Shown piece after piece: positions 57,890 through 64,000 of a stretch of 64,000 nt of DNA. Made by a program: the position numbers and the translations under genes. The stretch comes from Ichthyophis bannanicus (lineage: Eukaryota > Chordata > Amphibia > Gymnophiona > Ichthyophiidae): the NCBI GenBank assembly GCA_033557465.1, contig CM066040.1, positions 324,216,297-324,280,296 of the forward strand. Reading direction: 5' to 3'. The notes beneath the pieces are model-generated. The model saw only the letters and a list, made by a program, of their open reading frames with translations, was not told the DNA's origin and did no database searches. How positions within the stretch are numbered: the stretch's first letter is position 1; every line of letters starts with the position of its first letter.

Positions 57890-58064
57890 GACTGAGTAAG
57901 ATGGCACCCTTAGGTGGGAAGGAGACCACGCATGCGTGGTGGCATCTTCCAAAGGCTTTCTTTAAAAGGTAGGGAGATGCTTCTGTGGGGGCTCCGTCGG
58001 CGCCGACGTCACCCATATGTGAGTACTGATTCCTGCTGTCCTTGGAGAACACCTGTTACAGGTG
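57890..58064. repeat. right inverted terminal repeat, DIRS C
   Basis: Inverse of the left repeat, with gtaagatggcacccttagg at the inner end. Ends in the palindrome cacctgttacaggtg (58050-58064) followed by agtaactatgct. Confidence 0.85.
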
Positions 58065-58075
58065 AGTAACTATGC

Positions 58076-58572
58076 TTTTGCCACTCCTTGGAACAGCCAA
58101 GTGATTCGGATCTCCTCTAGGATGGGGGCACATGGCAAAGTAGCCTCAGATGCCTTCCTCCTACATGGGAAGAGGTCTTCTGAAGCTCAAAGATGATGGG
58201 GGCATGCTAATTCTCATAGCATCTTATTGACCCAGGCAGCCATGTTTTCCTCTTCTGCGAGAGTTTTCCATCAGGGACCCAGTTCATATGGGCAACTCAC
58301 CAACTCTGATTGCACAGGAACAGAACATTTTGTTGCACCCCAACCTCACAGTTTGGATTTTGAGGGGGTGGCTTTGTCCAATCTGAACCTGCTTATAGTT
58401 TGGATTTTGAGGGGTGACTTTGTCCAAGCTGAATCTGCTAGTTGGTGGTGCCTCCATCCTCCTGGCATCCAGAAGGGATTACACAAGAAAGTCATATGGA
58501 TTCAAATGGAGGAGATTTGCCATCTGGGGTGAGGGGCAAACTCCAGACAAAAACTGCTTGAATACCTTCTGC
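58076..58572 (+). pseudogene. DIRS D pol end and YR start
   Basis: FATPWNSQ and SDAFLLHGKR match the FASPSNKQ and DAFLISWSQG blocks of copy B. A HPNLTVWILRGW-like end of pol and a SILLASRRDYTRKSYGFKWRRFAIW block (equivalent to VLASRKQSTRKTYALKWKRISVW of YR) follow. About 35 bases (gtttggattttgaggggtga) are tandemly repeated near 58350-58420. Confidence 0.7.
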
Positions 58573-58840
58573 ATTTATTTTATTTTATTTAATGTCTCTT
58601 CTATACTGCGCTATTCACATCAGTGCGGTGTACATTTAACAGAACCTTATACAATGCAGTCGGGCTGCATTGTATTTACAATAAACAGGGAACTATAACT
58701 TGGACATAACTGGGGTAACTTTCTAAATTATTTACACTAATAACTATACTGTACACCTGATATCTACTCGGAGTTGCGTTGGTGGGGCTAGCAGCCCTCT
58801 CGTGTGCTGGGTGTGCTATTGGGTCTGAGTCAGGTTTATA
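58573..58840 (-). repeat. L2-like 3' tail in DIRS D YR
   Basis: Starts tttattttatttaatgtctc, then a hairpin (actgcgctattcacatcagtgcggt without its flanks), and aataaacagggaactataac, matching the family at 48174-48362. The right limit is approximate. Confidence 0.75.
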
Positions 58841-59047
58841 AACCAACTTTGTCAGGGTTCACTTCAGTGCAGTTGACTGTAAAGAGACAGGTTTATCTTC
58901 TACATGATGGTGAAAAGCACCTTTAGTTGTTGCTTCATATGAGACATGCTTATTATGAAGTTTCCTGCAGTGGCTGCTTTTGACTGCTGTGGACTGAAGT
59001 ACTTGACTTTGAAAGGTCTTGCTTTTGGGGGCAGTCCCTTCAGCATA

Positions 59048-59483
59048 AAGGATTAGTGAGCTCCAAGCTCTAGTAGTGGCTGCACCCTTTACAAAGGTTT
59101 TCAACAATAGGGTCATTTTGCATATTCAGCCTAAATTTCTTCCTAAAGTGGTGTCATATTTCCACCTTAAAAAGTCAGTCCTTCCAACATCGTTCCCACA
59201 ATCCCATGCTCACATGTTGGACTGCAAAGGAATCTTGGCCTTCTCTTTGGTGTGGACTAAAGCCCATAAAAAATCCATCCATTTTTTTGTGTTTTTGATC
59301 TCAATAGATTGGGGGCTACTGTCAAATGTACTCTTTCACTTTAGCTAGCAGACTGTATTTCTTTCACTTATACCCACAACTCACAACATCTAAGCAATGG
59401 CTGTGTCTGTGGTCCACTTGCGCTCAGCCTCCATGGAAAAGATTTGCAAAACTGCCACTTGGACCTCAGTCTGTACATTCACA
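59048..59483 (+). pseudogene. DIRS D YR remnant
   Basis: APFTKVFNNRVILHIQPKF, LPKVVSYFHLKKSVLPTSF and CKGILAFSLVWTKAHKKS match YTRFCRNRVVLRTHPKFLPKLVSSFHLN and the following region of copy B. ASRLYFFHLYPQLTTSKQWL covers the His-x-x-Arg part in a wrong frame. Catalytic residues are not preserved in one frame. Confidence 0.75.
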
Positions 59484-59562
59484 TTATATTATTTGTAAAC
59501 CGCGCTGATTTTAAAGAGCAAGGTATATAAAAGCAATAAAATAAAAAAATAAATAAAATAAC
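59484..59562 (+). repeat. L2-like 3' tail
   Basis: tgtaaaccgcgctgatttta, then a degraded half stem (agcaaggtatataaaa) and (AATAAA)n. It follows the DIRS D YR remnant directly. Confidence 0.7.
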
Positions 59563-59589
59563 TCTCAGTGCAACAGCGGATTTGGCCAT

Positions 59590-59797
59590 ACTGTACCTTG
59601 AATTCCCACAAAATTCCCCCTAAGCCCTTTTTTTCTTTTATTCTTTTATTCTTTTTTTCTTTTATTTGTTCCCTGTAAATAGTTATCTCCAAGTTATAAT
59701 GCCCTGTTCAATGTAATTTCAGTTTGTTCAATGTAAACCGCACTGATGCAGAATAGCGCGGTATATAAGAGAATGTATGTAAAATGTAAATTCCGTG
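59590..59797 (+). repeat. L2-like 3' tail
   Basis: Contains tagttatctccaagttataa, ccctgttcaatgtaa, the hairpin accgcactga...tagcgcggt and tatataagag. Same family as the tails at 12.2, 45.6, 48.2 and 58.6 kb. A pyrimidine-rich T/C run precedes it. Confidence 0.75.
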
Positions 59798-59904
59798 CTG
59801 CCTTGCTCTGCTGTATATACCTAAGGGCCTGTCTGCCAGTTGCAATATGCTATTTAGTCTTTTTTCTTTGAGACAGCCAATAGATAGGGAATCACATGTA
59901 TGAG

Positions 59905-60225
59905 CACTTATATTACTTGTCCATGGAGGAAACAACATTACTCACCTGTAGCAGGTGTTCTCCATGAATAGCAGGATACATCCTCACAACCCTCCCACCT
60001 CTTGGAGATGTATTCCGCTAAGCTGGTTATCAGAATGAGGCTATCATGTGTGGCAGTGACGGCAGCAGGCGGGAATAGGGCCCATGTGCAGAGGAATTAT
60101 TCTAAAAACTTGTAGAAGGTGCTGAGAGAAGTTCTCGTGCAGTGTGCAGTTAGTGACATCACCCATATGTGAGGAGTTATCTTGCTGTCCATGGAGAACC
60201 CCTGCTACAGATGAGTAACTTTGTC
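59905..60225. repeat. ICR and right terminal repeat of DIRS D
   Basis: ICR: ttactcacctgtagcaggtg, then ctccatgaatagcaggatac and atcctcacaacc (59915-59992). The right terminal repeat ends with cccatatgtgaggagttatc, tccatggagaacccctgcta and cagatgagtaactttgtc. All four DIRS copies share this order. Confidence 0.82.
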
Positions 60226-60234
60226 CTATCCTTC

Positions 60235-60830
60235 ACTCTAGCAGTATTTCCATTCATTTTCTCTCCGCGGAGGTCAGACTAACCAGACTGTAGTTCTCAT
60301 CCTCTTCTTACTTCCGCTTTTGTGGACAGGAACTATATGCACCTATCACCAGTTCTCTGGGATCACTCCTGACTCTAAAGAAGCATTGAAAATGTTAGAA
60401 AGGGTAGCTGCCAATACTTCCCTAAGTTCCTTCAATATCCTCGGACGAATCCCATTCGGCCCCATCACTTTGTCTCCTTTTAGTTTAACTAGCTCCTTGT
60501 GAACACAATGTTCTGAAAATTGTTTAAGGCCTGTCTCGCTTCCGTTCCTATTGTTTGTTTTCTAAGGTCCCATTTCCAGCCCTTCATCATTCTGTGAACA
60601 CAGAACAGAAATATTTTTGTAAGTATTGGGCCCCATGCCTTCGGCCACTGATTCAGCAAATATTGTCCCAGCTCTCTTTTCCTTGTCCTCTGTCTCGTGT
60701 ATATGGCGTCCTTAGGCATCTGACAGCTGGGGTATCTTAAGGAGACAAGAGGCGGTTTCTTCAAGTCCCCTGCTTGTAGGGCTTTCCCCCGAATAAGTCT
60801 CCTTCCCAGAAAGTCTACCAATGCATGTGT
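60235..60830 (-). pseudogene. CR1 RT N-terminal part
   Basis: Minus-strand frames give YLQKYFCSVFTE, TEARQALNNFQNIVFTR, then LKGDKVMGPNGIRPRILKEL and REVLAATLSNIFNASLESG, typical of the CR1 reverse transcriptase entry (DKSPGPDGIHPRVLKEL in relatives). Interrupted by stops. Confidence 0.78.
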
Positions 60831-61487
60831 GTGTGTGTGTATAGCTGGTATTTCACAGTCTACCTTAAAACTAAGTTTTCAGTTCACTTTAAGGCCCATA
60901 CAACTTAATCCATCCAAATTATAATTTCCTTTTCTCCCAGCTCCTTTTCTCCATAAGCCTTCCCCAGGGGCAAATTCCAGTTGTAATTCCAGTAGTCCAA
61001 TCTCATTTCCAGCAGACCAAGAAAAAAAATGGTTTTTAGTTCTTCAAAACAGACTTAAAAACAGTCTCAGTCTAACTTCCAGGCAGCCCTCCTGACACCA
61101 CCCATGTGTCTTTAGGTTAAGAGTTTCATTCAGTTTCACTTCTGACCCAAGCCAACACCACCCATTGTCAGGACTATCAAGAAATGCTTTCAAAACAAAA
61201 TAAGCTGTTGCCCAAAACCTCTTCCAAAACAAATCAGAGTTTCATCCAAAACTTCTTCCAAAAACAAAGCAGAGTATTCTCTTTTCTGAGGCTTCTGGCA
61301 GTCAAATGTTCTGGCAGGTCTTCACAGATCCAGTCTTTCCCCAGGAATGAGTTCTGGCTCTCCTTCCAGCCTTTTATACTGTGGCTGACCCACTTCTTCC
61401 AACCCTACCCTCCTGGGTTGCCTGGGGAACAAGCTCTCCCTTTTCCCTAGCCCCTATTAGTTTGGAAAAGCTGGCATAGACTTTGAG
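60831..61487. other. unassigned insertion, possible LTR
   Basis: This block splits the CR1 element and has no coding similarity. It starts after a (TG)n run (60822-60840). The minus strand has cagtataaaaggctgg, a TATA-like box, near 61366-61381. That and its size hint at an LTR on the minus strand, but no terminal TG/CA with target duplication could be fixed. Confidence 0.35.
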
Positions 61488-62050
61488 TTGGTTGTTATTA
61501 AGTGCTGTTGAGTCTGTGTTGACTCATGGCAACCCTCTGGATAGCTGTCCTAAACTATGGGGTCTATTTACTAAACGACGGTAGCAGACTCCATGCAATA
61601 TTGCAGCTGCGGCCCCATTGAAATCAATGGGGCTGCGACTCCGATATCGCATGGAGTCCGCTACCGCCGTTTAGTAAACAGACCCCTATGTTTGATCTTC
61701 AGTCAGGTGGCTCATTGTTGACAGACTGGCACCCATAGCTGCTGTTATTGTATTGATCCATCTCATTGCTGGCCTTCCTCTTTTGCGCTGACCTTCTATC
61801 TTGCCAAGCATAATGTCTTTCTCTAATGATCTCTCCCTTTGCATGATGTGTCCAAAGTGTGAAAATCGAAGTCTTGTCATCTGAGCTTCTAAAGAAAGGT
61901 TAGTTTTGATCTCCTCTAGTACTAACTGGTTTGTTCTTTGGGCAGTAATACATAGTATTCTTCACCAACACCATAATTCAAAGGCATCGATTTACTTCCT
62001 GTCTATCTTTTTCACTGTCCAGCTTTCGCATCTATAAGATGTTATTGGAA
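61488..62050 (-). pseudogene. RTE/BovB-like 3' fragment
   Basis: Second copy of the RTE family. Minus-strand frames give a DSYRCESWTVKK-like block, IDAFELWCW, LRFSHFGHIMQRE, LGKIEGQRKRGRPAMRW and INTITAAMGASLSTMSHL. The 3' end has gccatgagtcaacacagact. Interrupted by a palindromic MITE at 61559-61686. Confidence 0.85.
61559..61686. mobile_element. palindromic MITE, 128 bp
   Basis: ggggtctatttactaaacg at the left and cgtttagtaaacagacccc at the right are inverted repeats. The arms extend inward (gactccatgc / gcatggagtc and cagctgcggccccattg / caatggggctgcg), so almost the whole element folds back. It interrupts RTE sequence that is continuous at 37280-37300. TAT flanks both sides (61556-61558, 61687-61689), or CTATG if one G/C pair is left out. 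The superfamily is not certain. Confidence 0.85.
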
Positions 62051-62549
62051 ATTCACTTTGAGTGTGTCCCTTTTTTCCCCTGTCTCCAGTAATGGGATGT
62101 ACACCCCATTGTATTATGCAGTTCCACTTTATTCTCATCAGCCTCTATATATTCCTCCCTGTCACCCTTGAGTCTCAGAACGCCACCTTTGCACTTCCTC
62201 CTGTCACTAAAATACCTTTAAAAAAAGTCTTGTCCCTGTGTTTTACTGTATTGACTATTTTTCTTCCATTTGTGTCTTTGCTTTCCTGACTACTTTGCCA
62301 ACCTCCCTTTGCTTCTCCAGACATTGTTTGTCTTCCTCTTTCTGTGATCTCTTACAGTTTATGATGGCTAAACTCTTTTTCCTTACCTTTCAGCTGCTTC
62401 TTTTGAAAACCTTAGCAACCTCCTTTTCCTCTTACTTTTGTTTAGTTTCCTAACAAAAAGGTTAGTTGTGCTTAAAAATATCTGCTTTCAGTTTTGCCTA
62501 CTGCTGTTCTACTTCCCCCAGATTTTCCCATCCAGCTAACAACTACTTG

Positions 62550-63240
62550 AGGTATCCTCCCATCTTGACAAAGTTAGCCTTTCTGAAGTCTAGGATCCTC
62601 ACTTTTGAAAGAACCATCTCCACTTGCCTCCTAATACTGAATCCCCCCACCCAGTGATCATTGTATGCCAGGAGATAAACAACTATAATATTAGAAACGC
62701 TCCCCCCATTTGTAAGCACCAAGTCCAGTATGGCTCTCTTCTGCACGAGTTCTGTTCCGGTTGCCAAACAGTTCTACTTTTAGGGAGAATCCAGGATCTC
62801 CTTACCTCTGACACCACACCAGGGATATCCCAATCAACATCTGGCAAATTGAAATGTACTAACAATAGTACTTCCCCTTTTGTAGCAATATTATGAATGT
62901 CTTCAGTTAAATCTTTATCTATTTGTTTTGCCTGCGATGGAGGTCTGTATATCCACCAATGTAAATAGATTTTCCATTCCCTTTTTCCAGACCGACCAAC
63001 GGTGCCTCCTCCTTCCTCATAAGCTTTGCAGTTCCTCATAAGCTTTGCAGTTCTGTGGCTTTAATATATTTGTTTTTTTTTTTTTTTTTACATATAGTGC
63101 CGCTCTTCCTCCTTTTTGTCCTACCTTGTCTTTCCTGAATAGATTATAACCCGGTATTACTATGTCCCTGTAATTGTTTTCTGTGCACCATGTCTGCATG
63201 ACTGCCACGATAATAGCCAAGTCAACCTCTTCCATTGCAA
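62550..63240 (-). pseudogene. CR1 endonuclease domain
   Basis: Minus-strand frames: VDLAIIVAVMQTWCTENN, VIPGYNLFRKDKVGQKGGRA, ALYVKKKKK, YIxxxYTDLHRRQNK-like (YRPP region), then LVHFNLPDVDWDIPG (GDFN motif) and LDLVLTNGG. The end LDFRKANFVKM is the C-terminal DFRKA motif. All are typical of CR1 APE-type endonucleases. Frameshifted. Confidence 0.82.
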
Positions 63241-63345
63241 ATGCAATGTGTGCCTTTGAGTCAGTGCTGACTCCTGGTGACCCAGAAGCCCCTGGGATTT
63301 CTTGGCAGTGTGACTGGAAGTAGATTGCCAGGCCTTTCTTTGCTT
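63236..63345 (-). repeat. tRNA-derived SINE, 3' half
   Basis: gcaaatgcaatgtgtgcctt, then gagtcagtgctgactcctgg and agattgccaggcctttctt. Inserted in the CR1 endonuclease, with the tRNA-like head missing. Confidence 0.75.
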
Positions 63346-63735
63346 CTAAATCTAGAATTTTATTATTAGTATACGCAGCTCTTCAGATATTGCCCTCTTT
63401 TCTAAACTGTTCCATTTTTTACTTCCTGAGGGCTTTTACTTACCTGGGGGCTTGCTTTGTTCACTCATTCCTGGTGATCCTAGTTTAAAACTCTCCTCAG
63501 TGGGTTAGCCAGTCTGTTGGGGAAGACAGTTCTCCCTTCTTCGATAGGTGGATGTAATCTGTTCTTAGCCTGTTTGGTCAGGCCTAGTTGTTCTTGCTAA
63601 CCCACACTACTCTGCATTGGTTAGCCATTTATTGTAGTACTGTTTCAGGTTTTAAGAATGTAGAGAATTTTTAGAAAGTGCTTTGGAGAGAAACATAATT
63701 CTTAGTGGCTTGAGGGTATAACCACTGAGGTTTGG
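63346..63735. other. 5' part of CR1 and unassigned DNA
   Basis: 63346-63640 probably continues the CR1 element upstream of its endonuclease (EELRI-type sequence in the minus frame). The rest shows nothing recognisable. Confidence 0.4.
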
Positions 63736-64000
63736 TTGAAGGTGCTGAATTAGTTTATAGAAGAAAAGGCTGAGAAATGATTTGATAGCAGTATTCAGAT
63801 ACATAGCGAAGGATGGAAATTAGTTGTCTCAATTTTTGTTGAGGATAGGAAAGGATATATTGAGCTTGAATTGCAACAGAAGCAATTGATGCTTCACATT
63901 AGGAAGAACTATCTAAGTGTGGAACAATTTAACTGGTAATGTGATGGATTCTACATCATAGGTGATTTTAAGAACACATTTGATAACCTTTTGTGTGGGA
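63736..64000 (+). repeat. CR1-like 3' fragment, runs off the window
   Basis: Plus-strand frames give EKxFDSSIQIHS and ELELQQKQLMLHIRKNYLSV, then a VEQFNW-like block and aagaacacatttgataacct, which correspond to the C-terminal end of CR1-type ORF2 (LRKNFFS..VVxLWN). Diverged and incomplete. Confidence 0.5.

Larger units (their letters stand above)
53189..58075 (+). mobile_element. DIRS-type YR retrotransposon (copy C)
   Basis: Inverted terminal repeats (about 53191-53350 and 57890-58045), ICR at 57720-57815 and gag/pol/YR remnants in order. At 4.9 kb it is shorter than copies A and B because the RT palm is deleted near 55795. It sits inside DIRS D between the codons GTLLID and FATPWN with no target duplication, a clean YR-type integration. 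Many stops. Confidence 0.9.
42630..60225 (+). mobile_element. old DIRS element (copy D), broken into pieces
   Basis: Remnants in DIRS order define one element scattered over 17.6 kb: gag (42637-43290), RT (44034-44166 and 44756-45526), RNase H (52946-53188), connection (58080-58400), YR (58430-58570 and 59048-59480) and the ICR plus right terminal repeat (59905-60225). The intervening blocks are later insertions: SINEs, a CR1 fragment containing an L1, DIRS C, and L2 tails. The left terminal repeat and N-terminal gag are missing. High divergence marks it as the oldest DIRS here. Confidence 0.85.
60235..63640 (-). mobile_element. CR1-like LINE (minus), interrupted
   Basis: Minus-strand pieces in coding order from right to left: endonuclease (63240-62550), Lys-rich linker (62550-62060) and RT start (60830-60235). 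Insertions in it: SINE (63236-63345), RTE 3' fragment (61488-62050) carrying a MITE, and an unassigned block (60830-61487). It ends where DIRS D ends; the RT palm and 3' end are not found on the other side. Heavily mutated. Confidence 0.75.

Overview
This is a vertebrate nuclear genome window with no recognisable host protein-coding exon. It is made almost entirely of retrotransposons and small DNA transposons, many nested inside one another. The mix of tyrosine-recombinase DIRS elements, L1-like and Tx1-like LINEs, CR1, L2 and RTE/BovB-like LINEs, a tRNA-derived SINE and Tc1/MITE remnants fits an amphibian best. A caecilian is my guess, but the species cannot be settled from the sequence alone.

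Layout. 1-2.1 kb: intergenic DNA with a C-rich low-complexity stretch. 2.1-9.6 kb: a near-intact full-length L1-like LINE on the + strand, flanked by a 17-bp target-site duplication. 9.8-17.05 kb: DIRS copy A, split by an L2-like tail and a 1.4-kb solo LTR. 17.1-20.9 kb: a CCAAT-box tandem repeat, a CR1 3' fragment and AT-rich unique DNA. 20.9-35.5 kb: DIRS copy B, with an 8.8-kb Tx1-like LINE inside its pol gene; its tyrosine recombinase reading frame is still open. 35.6-39.8 kb: a SINE, a Tc1 transposase remnant, an L2-like RT fragment and an RTE/BovB-like LINE, all on the minus strand. 40.1-41.3 kb: a satellite of about 24 copies of a 49-bp unit. 42.0-42.2 kb: a fold-back element. 42.6-60.2 kb: one old DIRS element (copy D), broken open by SINEs, by a CR1 fragment that holds an L1-like LINE (which itself holds L2 tails and a hAT-like MITE), by a second DIRS (copy C) and by more L2 tails. 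60.2-63.6 kb: a minus-strand CR1 LINE broken by an RTE fragment, a palindromic MITE and a SINE. 63.7-64.0 kb: start of a further CR1-like fragment.

How the parts work together. DIRS elements encode Gag, RT/RNase H and a tyrosine recombinase. They carry inverted terminal repeats plus an internal complementary region that copies both outer ends, and all four copies here show that arrangement. The LINEs encode a nucleic-acid-binding ORF1 and an endonuclease-RT ORF2. The SINE shares its 3' end with the RTE elements in the same window, so RTE is its likely mobiliser. Insertion breakpoints give a relative age order: copy D and its CR1 insertion are oldest; the L1 at 45.5-52.3 kb and DIRS C came next; the L1 at 2.1-9.6 kb and DIRS B are among the better preserved. 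All calls come from reading translations, repeats and junctions by eye; no database search was run.
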